Source of the DNA: Klebsiella huaxiensis
GTDB taxonomy: Bacteria; Pseudomonadota; Gammaproteobacteria; Enterobacterales; Enterobacteriaceae
Reading direction: 5' to 3'
NCBI RefSeq assembly: GCF_003261575.2
Contig: NZ_CP036175.1
Coordinates: forward strand, 806,001 to 870,000
DNA: 64,000 nt
In this document: positions 8,988 through 17,165 of the stretch, piece by piece
Position numbering within the stretch: the first letter of the stretch is position 1
How the letters are laid out: every line of letters starts with the position of its first letter
Translations under genes and position numbers: made by a program
The notes under the pieces: model-generated
Seen by the model: the letters and a program-made list of their open reading frames with translations, nothing else
What the model was told of the DNA's origin: nothing
Databases searched by the model: none

Positions 8988-9458
8988 TTAGTGGTTATGC
9001 CCATGATCGTGGTGGTGGTGATGGCCGTGCGACTCGCTGGCGTAAGCTCCGGCTTCCGGTTCAAACGGCAGGTGAGCGAAATCAACGGCCAGACCAAACT
9101 GGCGCAGCATATCGTCCAGCACGTGATCATGATGGTAGCGTAGCTCGCCGGGCATGATTTGCAGCGGCACGTGGCGGTTGCCAAGGTGATAGCAGGCTTT
9201 TGCCAGTACAAAGGGGTCATCGCAGCGCACCACTGAAACGGCTTCATCGGCGGCGATCACCTTGATAAATTCGCTGCCATTTTCGTTGCTAAGAATATCG
9301 CCGCCGCGCAGCAGCAGGCCGCGCGGCAGCAGCAGGCCCGCCTGGCGACCATCGTTAAGCGTGACTTTAATGCGGCTCTTTACCCGCACATCAATCGGCA
9401 GGGTGACGCTGGCAGTGGCCTGTGCCGGAGCGTCCACGCGTTGGGTCAAATAAAGCAT
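8988..9458 (-). CDS. ureE: Urease nickel metallochaperone UreE
   Basis: A 156-residue protein counted from the ATG at 9458. A GTG two codons earlier overlaps the Shine-Dalgarno AAGGAG, so the ATG five bases after it is preferred. The conserved metal-site histidines H91, H96, H110 and H112 are present. The tail is histidine-rich (HGHHHHHDHGHNH), as in K. aerogenes UreE, where it stores several nickel ions. UreE hands nickel to UreG. One base separates it from ureF, and 9 bases separate it from the ureC stop. Confidence 0.97.
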   Translation of the reverse strand: MLYLTQRVDAPAQATASVTLPIDVRVKSRIKVTLNDGRQAGLLLPRGLLLRGGDILSNENGSEFIKVIAADEAVSVVRCDDPFVLAKACYHLGNRHVPLQIMPGELRYHHDHVLDDMLRQFGLAVDFAHLPFEPEAGAYASESHGHHHHHDHGHNH

Positions 9459-9467
9459 TTTCACTCC

Positions 9468-11171
9468 TTAAAACAGGAAATAACGTTGTGCCATTGGTAA
9501 CACGTCCGCCGGTTCGCTGGTGATCAGTTCGCCGTCGATACGCACCTCGTAGGTTTGCGAATCAACGGTAATATTGGGCAGTAGTCCGTTGTGGCGCATA
9601 TCGGTTTTTTGTACTGTGCGGCAGCCTTTAGCTACTGCCGTCATGCTGTGCAGGTTCAGCTTTTCAGCGACGCTGTTTTCCGCCGCCGCCTGCGACAGGA
9701 AGGTCAAACGGCAGTGGTGACGAGCGCTACCCAGCGCGCCGAACATCGGGCGGTAGTGCACCGGCTGCGGCGTCGGGATGGACGCGTTGATATCGCCCAT
9801 CGGCGCCATAGCGATCATGCCGCCTTTGACCACCGTCGCTGGTTTTACGCCGAAGAACGCTGGGGACCACAGCACCAGATCCGCCAGTTTGCCCGCTTCA
9901 ATCGAACCGACTTCATGGGCGATGCCGTGGGTCAGCGCCGGGTTAATGGTGTACTTGGCGATATAGCGCTTTACGCGGTAGTTATCGTTATCCCCGTTCT
10001 CTTCCACTAACGGGCCGCGCTGGACTTTCATGCGGTGCGCCACCTGCCAGGTACGCAAAATCACTTCGCCGACGCGGCCCATGGCCTGTGAATCAGACGA
10101 GGTGAGCGAGAACGCGCCGAGGTCGTGCAGGACGTCTTCTGCGGCGATGGTTTCCCGACGAATACGTGATTCGGCAAACGCCACGTCCTCGGCGATATCC
10201 GGGTCGAGGTGATGGCAAACCATCAGCATGTCCAGGTGCTCGTCAATGGTGTTGACGGTATAGGGCAGTGTCGGATTGGTCGACGACGGCAGAATATTGG
10301 GATGCGCGCAGGCGGTAATAATATCCGGCGCATGGCCGCCACCCGCGCCTTCGGTATGGAAAGTGTGGATAGTGCGCCCGCCAATAGCCGCCAGGGTATC
10401 TTCCACGAAGCCGGACTCATTGAGAGTGTCGCTGTGCAGTGCGACCTGAACATCCATCTCGTCGGCGACGGTCAGCGCGCAGTTGATTGCCGCTGGCGTC
10501 GCGCCCCAGTCTTCGTGAATTTTCAGGCCAATAACCCCTGCTGCAACCTGCTCACGCAGTGCGTCCGGATTGGAGCCATTGCCTTTACCCAGCAGGCCGA
10601 TATTGACCGGCAGACTGTCTGCCGCCTGCAGCATTCGCGAAATGTACCACGGCCCCGGCGTGCAGGTTGTGGCGTTGGTGCCCGCCGCCGGACCGGTACC
10701 GCCGCCGATCATCGTGGTTACGCCGGAGACCAGGGCCTCTTCCGCCTGCTGCGGGCAGATCCAGTGAATATGGGTGTCGACGCCGCCTGCGGTGACGATC
10801 TTACCTTCCGCAGCAATAATTTCCGTCGCCGCGCCGATAGGGATCGTGACGTTAGGTTGAATATCCGGATTTCCCGCTTTACCGACAGCGAAGATCCGTC
10901 CGTCTTTGACGCCGATATCGGCTTTGATGATCCCCCAGTGATCGATAATCAGCGCGTTGGTCAGCACCAGATCCACGCATTCGGCGGCAAGCATCTGCCC
11001 CTGGCCCATACCGTCGCGGATCACTTTGCCGCCGCCAAATTTGACCTCTTCGCCGTAGGTAGTGAGATCGTCTTCAACCTCGATCCACAGCTCGGTGTCC
11101 GCCAGGCGCACTTTGTCGCCGATGGTGGGGCCGAACATATCGGCCCAGGCCTGACGCGAAATCTCACTCAT
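9468..11171 (-). CDS. ureC: Urease alpha subunit UreC (catalytic)
   Basis: A 567-residue protein beginning MSEISRQAWADMFGP, the same length as the K. aerogenes subunit. All active-site residues are in place: H134 and H136 (THIHW), K217 that is carbamylated (GLKIHEDW), H246, H272, flap C319-H320 and D360. With UreA and UreB it forms the trimer of trimers that hydrolyses urea to ammonia and carbamate in the cytoplasm. The open frame extends 21 codons further, but the conserved start overlaps the ureB stop by eight bases. Intact, so the strain should be urease-positive if nickel is supplied. Confidence 0.99.
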   Translation of the reverse strand: MSEISRQAWADMFGPTIGDKVRLADTELWIEVEDDLTTYGEEVKFGGGKVIRDGMGQGQMLAAECVDLVLTNALIIDHWGIIKADIGVKDGRIFAVGKAGNPDIQPNVTIPIGAATEIIAAEGKIVTAGGVDTHIHWICPQQAEEALVSGVTTMIGGGTGPAAGTNATTCTPGPWYISRMLQAADSLPVNIGLLGKGNGSNPDALREQVAAGVIGLKIHEDWGATPAAINCALTVADEMDVQVALHSDTLNESGFVEDTLAAIGGRTIHTFHTEGAGGGHAPDIITACAHPNILPSSTNPTLPYTVNTIDEHLDMLMVCHHLDPDIAEDVAFAESRIRRETIAAEDVLHDLGAFSLTSSDSQAMGRVGEVILRTWQVAHRMKVQRGPLVEENGDNDNYRVKRYIAKYTINPALTHGIAHEVGSIEAGKLADLVLWSPAFFGVKPATVVKGGMIAMAPMGDINASIPTPQPVHYRPMFGALGSARHHCRLTFLSQAAAENSVAEKLNLHSMTAVAKGCRTVQKTDMRHNGLLPNITVDSQTYEVRIDGELITSEPADVLPMAQRYFLF

Positions 11172-11484
11172 CGTTTGCCTCCAGATTGCCCATGACCTCG
11201 CCGCGAAAACCATACACCGCGCGGGTTCCGGCAAGTGCCACCAGCTCCACCTCGCGTTTTTGCCCCGGTTCGAAGCGCACCGCGGTTCCGGCGGCGATAT
11301 TCAGACGATAACCGGTGGCCTGCTGACGATCGAACTTCAGCGCTGGGTTAACCTCGGCAAAGTGGTAATGCGAGCCCACCTGAATCGGCCGGTCGCCGTG
11401 ATTTTCAACGATAATGCTGCAGGTTGCGCGGCCAGCGTTAATGGCTATCTGACCGGGCTTTACCTGATACTCTCCTGGGATCAT
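11164..11484 (-). CDS. ureB: Urease beta subunit UreB
   Basis: A 106-residue protein starting MIPGEYQVKPGQIAIN with the typical GSHYHFAEVNPALKFDR core. It forms the outer scaffold of the (UreABC)3 enzyme and contacts UreD during activation. It starts ten bases after the ureA stop and overlaps ureC by eight bases, so ABC are translated together. Separate UreA and UreB chains, rather than a fusion, are the rule in enterobacteria. Confidence 0.99.
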   Translation of the reverse strand: MIPGEYQVKPGQIAINAGRATCSIIVENHGDRPIQVGSHYHFAEVNPALKFDRQQATGYRLNIAAGTAVRFEPGQKREVELVALAGTRAVYGFRGEVMGNLEANDE

Positions 11485-11494
11485 CGTGGTTGCC

Positions 11495-11797
11495 TCAGAT
11501 TATCGGGTTATGGACGGTGACCAGCTTCGAGCCGTCCGGAAAGGTGGCCTCAACCTGGATGTCGGGGATCATTTCCGGCACGCCTTCCATGACCTGATCG
11601 CGGCTCAGGACGTGGCGTCCGTCTTCCATTAGCGCCGCGACGCTTTGACCATCGCGCGCGCCTTCCATAATAAAGGCGCTGATCAGGGCCACGGATTCGG
11701 GGTAGTTGAGCTTCAGACCGCGGGCCAGACGGCGCTCTGCCACCAGCGCGGCGGTAAACAGCAACAGCTTGTCTTTTTCTCTGGGTGTTAGTTCCAT
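11495..11797 (-). CDS. ureA: Urease gamma subunit UreA
   Basis: A 100-residue protein starting MELTPREKDKLLLFTAALVA and ending VHNPII, matching K. aerogenes UreA in length. It forms the small structural subunit of urease. It lies nine bases downstream of ureD and ten bases upstream of ureB. Confidence 0.99.
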   Translation of the reverse strand: MELTPREKDKLLLFTAALVAERRLARGLKLNYPESVALISAFIMEGARDGQSVAALMEDGRHVLSRDQVMEGVPEMIPDIQVEATFPDGSKLVTVHNPII

Positions 11798-11806
11798 AGC
11801 ATTCTC

Positions 11807-12619
11807 TTAGGTCAGCCAGATTCGGGGAAGTAGCGGAGATTTACCGGTCAGATGTGGGCGCATAAATTGCCAGATATCGCGCATTGCCCGCTGGCAAAGC
11901 AGATTATCGTCACTTAAAAAGCGGACCGTCATCAGGCCATCGATAAGCGTGGCTCCGGCGTAATTAGCCAGTTGAATTAGCTTTTCACGCACGCCGTCCA
12001 GCAGCGTTTCGTTCGCCGGGTAGAACAGCAGAGTTCCGACCCACGGCTGCTCAGCGACGCTTGCCAGCTGTCCGTCGGCCAGACTCAGGCGTTCAATCAG
12101 CAGCGGGGAGTCGTCGACCCACACTTCCAGCCGATTGGCGAGCGCACCGTGGCTAAAAGCTTCGCCGATGACCGGGCGACCAAGACACAGCAAATCCCAG
12201 GCCAGTAGGGTGCTGGAGGAGGTGAGGTGAAACGCGGTGTGCAGAGATGCGATGGCACCGGGAAAGATGATCGCATCCTGCGGCAGCCATTCGAGCGTTG
12301 CGTTTTCGGCCAGCGCCAGGGTTTGCTCAAGCCGTGCCTGGGCGCCGCTGCTGCGATAAAACTTACTGGCGCCGGGCATGGTGATCAACGTATGGCAACC
12401 AGGCTCAATGGTGACGCTAATGGTCAGTTCATCGCCGCCGACGATACCGCCGGGGGGATGGAGTAAATAGAGGTGGCAGGTCTCTTCTTCAGGATAAAAA
12501 GGGCGCTGAACGGTAAGGGGACCGACATGACGACGGGAGGCGAGCGTTGTTTTCCCGCCGAGGTAATGAAAGTGCAGGTCCAGCGTGGCCTGCCAGCCTT
12601 TTTTGGTCTGTGGTAACAC
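11807..12619 (-). CDS. ureD: Urease accessory scaffold protein UreD (UreH)
   Basis: A 270-residue protein if started at the GTG at 12619, which gives the same length as K. aerogenes UreD; a TTG at 12631 is the alternative (274 residues) and has a somewhat better upstream AGGGG. Either way initiation is poor, which fits my recollection that K. aerogenes ureD also has a GTG start and weak ribosome binding. The body shows the family segments VGPLTVQRPFYPEEETCHLY and PGGIVGGDEL. UreD binds apo-urease, recruits UreF and UreG, and contains the tunnel for nickel. First gene of the operon. Confidence 0.96.
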   Translation of the reverse strand: MLPQTKKGWQATLDLHFHYLGGKTTLASRRHVGPLTVQRPFYPEEETCHLYLLHPPGGIVGGDELTISVTIEPGCHTLITMPGASKFYRSSGAQARLEQTLALAENATLEWLPQDAIIFPGAIASLHTAFHLTSSSTLLAWDLLCLGRPVIGEAFSHGALANRLEVWVDDSPLLIERLSLADGQLASVAEQPWVGTLLFYPANETLLDGVREKLIQLANYAGATLIDGLMTVRFLSDDNLLCQRAMRDIWQFMRPHLTGKSPLLPRIWLT

Positions 12620-12671
12620 GGTGCCGTGCAATGTCGCGCCCCTGCAAAATCAAGATAAAACAGCAGGGATG

Positions 12672-12716
12672 AGTATTGATCGGGGACATAGCATCCCGGT
12701 CATATGAAAAGCTTAT
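12672..12716 (-). promoter_or_regulatory. Candidate Nac-activated ureD promoter
   Basis: Read on the minus strand, ATAAGCTTTTCATAT (12716-12702) fits ATA-N9-TAT and all but one base of the Nac consensus ATA-N6-TNGTAT. About 25 bases downstream AATACT (12677-12672) can act as a -10. If transcription starts near 12665 the site is centred near -44, the right position for Nac, the LysR-type activator of urease under nitrogen limitation in Klebsiella. The assignment is by pattern only. Confidence 0.45.
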
Positions 12717-12717
12717 G

Positions 12718-12752
12718 CCCGTCATACTTCAAGCTGTGGCCGCGTTGGCTAC
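12718..12752. repeat. Relic of one ERIC end
   Basis: CGTCATACTTCAAGCTG and a following GTTGGCTAC resemble the reverse complement of the right end of the full ERIC element at 5951-6077. The core and other end are missing. It lies between plsY and the ureD promoter. Confidence 0.4.
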
Positions 12753-12764
12753 CTGATGCAAAGG

Positions 12765-13385
12765 TTATTTCTGCTCTGGTGTTTTCTTCTTCTTTTTGAG
12801 GCGGGACCAGATTCGGGTCTCCTGGCGACGCCACAGGCGCTGAATGTTGTCATGATGACGTAGCAGAATCAGGCATGAAAGCATCGACACCGGGAAGGTG
12901 TATTGCGGTTTAAACCACCATACGTAGAACGGCGCGATAAGCGCGCTGACGATGGCGCCGAGGGAAGAGTAGCCGCTGAGCAGAATGGTGAGCAGCCAGG
13001 TCCCCGCCATCACGCCAGTGAGATCCCAGCCGATAGGGGCAATAGCACCGAAAGCAGTAGCAACACCTTTGCCGCCGCGAAAATTAAAGAATACCGGCCA
13101 GATGTGACCCACGCAGGCGGCTATCGCTACCAGGCCAAGCCAGAACGGGCTCAGGCCCAATGCCCACGCGCCCCAGACCGGAAGCATGCCTTTCAGCACG
13201 TCAAAAATAAGCACCGCTACGGCTGCTCTCTTGCCGCCTATTCGCAGGACGTTGGTCGCCCCGGGATTGCCGGAGCCGTTATCGCGAGGATCGGGCAGGC
13301 CAGCGAGGCGGCACACCAGAATGGCGCTGGATATTGAGCCGCAGAGGTAGGCGAGGATAACCAGTCCAGGCGCGATTGCACTCAT
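12765..13385 (-). CDS. plsY: Acyl-phosphate glycerol-3-phosphate acyltransferase PlsY
   Basis: A 206-residue inner-membrane protein with about five hydrophobic helices, starting MSAIAPGLVILAYLCGSISS like E. coli PlsY (205). The three family motifs are visible: GSGNPGATNVLR near residue 36, the FRGGKGVATAFG loop near residue 100, and the C-terminal LLRHHDNIQRL. It transfers acyl groups from acyl-phosphate to glycerol-3-phosphate, the first step of phospholipid synthesis. A methionine four codons earlier is not conserved. The lysine-rich C-terminus is cytoplasmic. Divergent from folB. Confidence 0.97.
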   Translation of the reverse strand: MSAIAPGLVILAYLCGSISSAILVCRLAGLPDPRDNGSGNPGATNVLRIGGKRAAVAVLIFDVLKGMLPVWGAWALGLSPFWLGLVAIAACVGHIWPVFFNFRGGKGVATAFGAIAPIGWDLTGVMAGTWLLTILLSGYSSLGAIVSALIAPFYVWWFKPQYTFPVSMLSCLILLRHHDNIQRLWRRQETRIWSRLKKKKKTPEQK

Positions 13386-13606
13386 CAGCTGTTCCATTTT
13401 GAAAGTGTCGGTTTATCCCCGTCACCTTTCGCGCCGTCGGCGCGTCGGTTTGCCTGGATGCATAGTGGCGCTATGCTCCCGAAGGCTTGCTGCGTCGCTG
13501 CTTTCCGGCAACGCAAATTATTTAGGGGATGTCTTTGCATCTGTGGATAATACGCATAATTCGCCGGAAGTGGTATCCGGTTTAGCCAAAAAGCAGGCAG
13601 GTCGTG

Positions 13607-13990
13607 ATGGATATTGTATTTATAGAGCAACTTTCGGTAATCACCACTATCGGTGTTTACGACTGGGAACAAACCATCGAGCAGAAGCTGGTGTTCGATA
13701 TCGAAATGGCGTGGGACAACCGCAAAGCCGCGGCCAGTGATGATGTCAGCGATTGTCTCAGCTATGCTGATATCAGCGAGCTGGTGATTAACCACGTTGA
13801 GGGCGCGCGTTTTGCGCTGGTGGAGCGCGTGGCGGAAGAAATTGCCGACCTGTTGCTGGAAAATTTCCAATCTCCATGGGTACGTATTAAAGTCAGCAAG
13901 CCTGGCGCAGTAGCCCGGGCGGCCAACGTTGGCGTCATTATTGAACGTGGCCTTAATCTGAAACAAAACTTTTCAGGTCATACTCGTTAA
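13607..13990 (+). CDS. folB: Dihydroneopterin aldolase FolB
   Basis: A 127-residue protein starting MDIVFIEQLSVITTIGVYDW, nearly identical to E. coli FolB over the first 100 residues and a few residues longer at the C-terminus (NFSGHTR). The bifunctional aldolase/epimerase cleaves 7,8-dihydroneopterin to 6-hydroxymethyl-dihydropterin for folate synthesis. The GTG one codon upstream is not used in relatives. Divergent from plsY with a 221-base spacer; single gene. Confidence 0.97.
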   Translation: MDIVFIEQLSVITTIGVYDWEQTIEQKLVFDIEMAWDNRKAAASDDVSDCLSYADISELVINHVEGARFALVERVAEEIADLLLENFQSPWVRIKVSKPGAVARAANVGVIIERGLNLKQNFSGHTR

Positions 13991-14193
13991 ACAAATTGCG
14001 TTTATACCGGTCATAGAATCCGGCCATCAGGCTATTTTATTTACCGTTTTGTTCCTGGGCAGTGCTCGAAATCGTCGCGTACAACCTGTACGCTCCCGTT
14101 TCTGCGCGCGGTCTTTGGATGAATAATGAAGCCTGGTAGCTCGGTTCTTCGTTCCTGGTTTTTTTCATTTTACTTTTTAAAGGGTTTAATTGG

Positions 14194-15015
14194 ATGAGCG
14201 ATATACACTCGCTGCTGGTGGCGGCAATATTGGGTGTGGTTGAGGGTTTGACAGAATTTTTACCTGTTTCCAGTACGGGTCATATGATTATTGTCGGTCA
14301 TCTTCTGGGTTTTGAAGGCGATACCGCAAATACTTTTGAGGTGGTGATTCAGCTAGGTTCGATTCTTGCGGTTGTTGTGATGTTCTGGCGTCGTTTGTTT
14401 GGTCTTATCGGTATTCATTTTGGCAGACCTCCAGAGCATGAAGGCCAGGGAAGTGGTCGTTTATCGCTTATTCATATTCTTCTTGGGATGATCCCGGCGG
14501 TGGTACTGGGGCTGATTTTCCATGATTCCATTAAGTCTCTTTTCAATCCGATTAACGTGATGTACGCACTGATTGTCGGCGGCGTGCTGCTGATTGCGGC
14601 GGAAGTGCTGAAGCCAAAACAGCCGCGCGCAGTAGGCATTGACGATATGACCTATCGTCAGGCGTTCGTGATCGGTTGCTTCCAGTGTCTGGCTCTTTGG
14701 CCGGGCTTCTCGCGTTCCGGGGCGACCATTTCTGGCGGGATGCTGATGGGCGTAAGCCGCTATGCGGCTTCTGAGTTCTCGTTCCTGCTGGCGGTGCCGA
14801 TGATGATGGGCGCAACCGTGCTGGATATGTACAAGAGCATCGGTTTCCTGAGCGTTAGCGATATTCCGATGTTTGCTGTTGGCTTTATCACCGCGTTTAT
14901 CGTCGCGCTGATTGCGATTAAAACCTTCCTGCAGCTGATTAAACGTATCTCGTTTATTCCGTTCGCTATCTACCGTTTTGTCGTGGCGGCAGCGGTCTAC
15001 GTGGTCTTCTTCTGA
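14194..15015 (+). CDS. uppP: Undecaprenyl-diphosphate phosphatase UppP (BacA)
   Basis: A 273-residue polytopic inner-membrane protein. The two inverted catalytic repeats are clear: EGLTEFLPVSSTGH near residues 17-30 and LWPGFSRSGATISGG near residues 168-182. It dephosphorylates undecaprenyl pyrophosphate at the periplasmic face so the lipid carrier can be reused for peptidoglycan and other envelope polymers; high dosage gives bacitracin resistance. It is convergent with cca and ends just before a shared hairpin. Confidence 0.98.
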   Translation: MSDIHSLLVAAILGVVEGLTEFLPVSSTGHMIIVGHLLGFEGDTANTFEVVIQLGSILAVVVMFWRRLFGLIGIHFGRPPEHEGQGSGRLSLIHILLGMIPAVVLGLIFHDSIKSLFNPINVMYALIVGGVLLIAAEVLKPKQPRAVGIDDMTYRQAFVIGCFQCLALWPGFSRSGATISGGMLMGVSRYAASEFSFLLAVPMMMGATVLDMYKSIGFLSVSDIPMFAVGFITAFIVALIAIKTFLQLIKRISFIPFAIYRFVVAAAVYVVFF

Positions 15016-15024
15016 TAAGACCAG

Positions 15025-15048
15025 GCCCTCAGTCTTGCTGCTGAGGGC
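15025..15048. terminator. Shared hairpin at the uppP/cca convergence
   Basis: GCCCTCAG (15025-15032) pairs with CTGAGGGC (15041-15048) and is followed on the plus strand by CGTTTTTC. The stem overlaps the last codons of cca, so on the minus strand it cannot act until after that stop; on the plus strand it terminates uppP. Confidence 0.75.
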
Positions 15049-16270
15049 AACGTTTTTCTTTCCACTGTGCTACGGCTTTAATCCGCCGACGCGTCAGCTC
15101 TTCGCGAATCTCAATCCCCTGAAAACCTTCCGCGACCACTTCTTTGGTTGAGACCGATCGGGCGACTTCCCAGGCCTCCAGCAGCAGGCGTCCCTGAGGG
15201 TAATCGCAGGCTTCAAAACCGGCGCGCCCGCGCACGTCGGCTTCGCTGGTTAAGGCGATTTGCTTGACCCGCTGTGGCTTGCGCCAGGCGTCGATATTAT
15301 CGAACAGTTTGACCAGCGTTTTCGGCTGTAGCATCGGCAGGGTATGAATCAGATCGTGAAATTCGGCGACCAGTTTTGCCAGATCGCGGATTTCATTGGG
15401 TACCCGCAGACGAACACAAAGCTGCTCGACCAGCTTAACGCCTGCCGGGCCGTGACCATGATGGCGTGGCCAGAGCTCTTTCGGCGTCAGCCCTTTCCCG
15501 AGATCGTGACACAGGGTGGCGAAACGCACGTCCACTTCAGGAGAGAGCATTGCCGCCATCGTGACGGTCATCAAGGTATGCAGACCCGTGTCGATTTCCG
15601 GATGCCATTTAGCAGGTGCCGGTACGCCGTAGAGGGCGTCGACTTCCGGGAACAACACCTTGAGTGCACGACAGTCGCGTAAGGTCTGAAAGAAAACCTG
15701 GGGATTACGGGTGGTGAGGGCGCTCTCCGTTTCTTTCCACACCCGCTCGGGCGTGAGGTGTGCGAGTTCACCGGCATCGGCCATCGTGCGCATCAGCGCC
15801 ATAGTTTCCTCAGCGATGCGAAAGCCCAGATGCGCATAGCGGGCGGCAAAACGCGCCACGCGCAGAACGCGCAGCGGATCTTCGCTAAAGGCAGGCGAGA
15901 CGTGGCGCAGCAGGCGCAGGCGCAAATCATCCTGGCCGCCATAAGGGTCGATAATCTGGCCGTCAGCATCCTGGGCCAGCGCATTAATCGTTAGATCGCG
16001 ACGCTGCAGGTCTTGCTCAAGGGTAACGTCAGCGGCAGCATAGCAGGTAAAGCCGGTATAACCGGAACCGGATTTCCGCTCGGTACGCGCCAGAGCATAT
16101 TCTTCACGGCTTTGAGGATGAAGGAACACGGGAAAATCGCGGCCTACCTGCTGGTAGCCCGCGTCGAGTAATTGCTGAGGCGTAGTGCCAACTACGACCC
16201 AATCTCTGTCTTTGACCGGTAGCCTTAATAACGCATCCCGAACCGCACCACCGACCAGATAAACCTTCAC
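15029..16270 (-). CDS. cca: CCA-adding tRNA nucleotidyltransferase with HD domain
   Basis: A 413-residue class II nucleotidyltransferase. The N-terminus has VGGAVRDALLRLPVKDRDWV with the catalytic DxD-type acidic pair (DRDW), followed by the RRDLTINALA flexible loop. The C-terminal half contains the HD phosphohydrolase motif LCHDLGKG, which gives E. coli Cca 2',3'-cyclic phosphodiesterase and phosphatase activity. It repairs and completes the CCA end of tRNAs. Downstream of ygiM in the same direction. Confidence 0.98.
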   Translation of the reverse strand: MKVYLVGGAVRDALLRLPVKDRDWVVVGTTPQQLLDAGYQQVGRDFPVFLHPQSREEYALARTERKSGSGYTGFTCYAAADVTLEQDLQRRDLTINALAQDADGQIIDPYGGQDDLRLRLLRHVSPAFSEDPLRVLRVARFAARYAHLGFRIAEETMALMRTMADAGELAHLTPERVWKETESALTTRNPQVFFQTLRDCRALKVLFPEVDALYGVPAPAKWHPEIDTGLHTLMTVTMAAMLSPEVDVRFATLCHDLGKGLTPKELWPRHHGHGPAGVKLVEQLCVRLRVPNEIRDLAKLVAEFHDLIHTLPMLQPKTLVKLFDNIDAWRKPQRVKQIALTSEADVRGRAGFEACDYPQGRLLLEAWEVARSVSTKEVVAEGFQGIEIREELTRRRIKAVAQWKEKRCPQQQD

Positions 16271-16330
16271 GCCTTACTCTCCCGTATTCGTTTTCTCACG
16301 ATGATACGTAAGTCTGGCAGAGAAGACGAA

Positions 16331-16951
16331 TTAGTTCATCCAGCGGTCTTTACGTTTGCGGCTCGGCACCAGGTGCGGCAATACCAGACCGAGGAGCAGG
16401 CCGACGCCGAGCACGCCGCCGCCATACATAAACCACTGCATGATAATGGTGCGCTGTTTGTCATCTAATTGCAGATTGGCGGCGCTCACCTTCTTCTGCG
16501 CGACAACCAGCTCGTTTTTCAGCTTTTGGTTCTCTTCTTTCAGGCCATTGATAACGGCATCGCTACCGGCGACTTTCTTTTGCATGTCCGCCGTACGCTG
16601 GTTCCAGGTGGTATCGATGTTGTTCAGCTTATCGGTCAGGGTTTTGACCTGGTTTTCCAGGTCCGGCACGCGGATGCGGATGCTGGGCTCATTGCTCAGC
16701 TCTTTTAGTGGGATCCAGGCGGTACGACCGCTGCTGTCGCGCACTTGTGCATAACTGGTGCTGTCATTAGTTTGCAGCACCGCGACTTCTTCCCCGGCGT
16801 TGATGGTGCCCACGAGACGATAATTATCGCCCGGACCGCTGCGAACCCAGGTATTCAGTTCATCAGAAACGTAACGCTTTTCTTCCGCGTGAACCGCCGT
16901 GGCGGCGCTAAGCGCCAGCAAGGTAAATGTAATAAGGCGTAATTTTGGCAT
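16331..16951 (-). CDS. ygiM: SH3-domain membrane protein YgiM
   Basis: A 206-residue protein with a cleavable signal (MPKLRLITFTLLALSAATAVHA), a bacterial SH3 domain (WVRSGPGDNYRLVGTINAGE to about residue 90), a coiled-coil stretch (about 100-165) and one transmembrane helix near 169-190, ending in a basic tail. The E. coli protein has the same plan. A peptidoglycan- or envelope-related role is probable from the SH3b domain, but no activity is established. Precedes cca by 60 bases and is divergent from ygiF. Confidence 0.95.
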   Translation of the reverse strand: MPKLRLITFTLLALSAATAVHAEEKRYVSDELNTWVRSGPGDNYRLVGTINAGEEVAVLQTNDSTSYAQVRDSSGRTAWIPLKELSNEPSIRIRVPDLENQVKTLTDKLNNIDTTWNQRTADMQKKVAGSDAVINGLKEENQKLKNELVVAQKKVSAANLQLDDKQRTIIMQWFMYGGGVLGVGLLLGLVLPHLVPSRKRKDRWMN

Positions 16952-17165
16952 CAGGTCATCGTTTGATCATAAAAAGTTGAACGATAGTAGTGGCATCACC
17001 GTAGCGACGCAAAGTTTTCCGCCACAATCGGAATCATCCAACAGGTGGCCCGGCAAAATGCGCATTGCATGGCGATTCGCCGCAAAATACTATTTACTGA
17101 CAAGAAATATCGTCGTTAGTTCGCCGCATTTTCCCGGCACAGCACATAAGCGGAAGAATTCAGCC

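Noticed and set aside
8988..9040. Short CAC/CAT-rich repeat at the ureE end
   Set aside because: It encodes the histidine-rich nickel-binding tail of UreE and is not a DNA repeat element.
8987..9247. N-terminal extension of UreF by 87 residues
   Set aside because: The extension overlaps ureE in another frame, and the conserved UreF start follows the ureE stop by one base.
10209..11195. Long 328-codon open frame antisense to ureC
   Set aside because: It is a mirror of the GC-rich, codon-biased ureC coding sequence and has an arginine-rich composition without any recognisable domain.
13385..13966. 193-codon minus-strand frame over folB and the plsY-folB gap
   Set aside because: It is antisense to folB and has no family features; folB is clearly the real gene.
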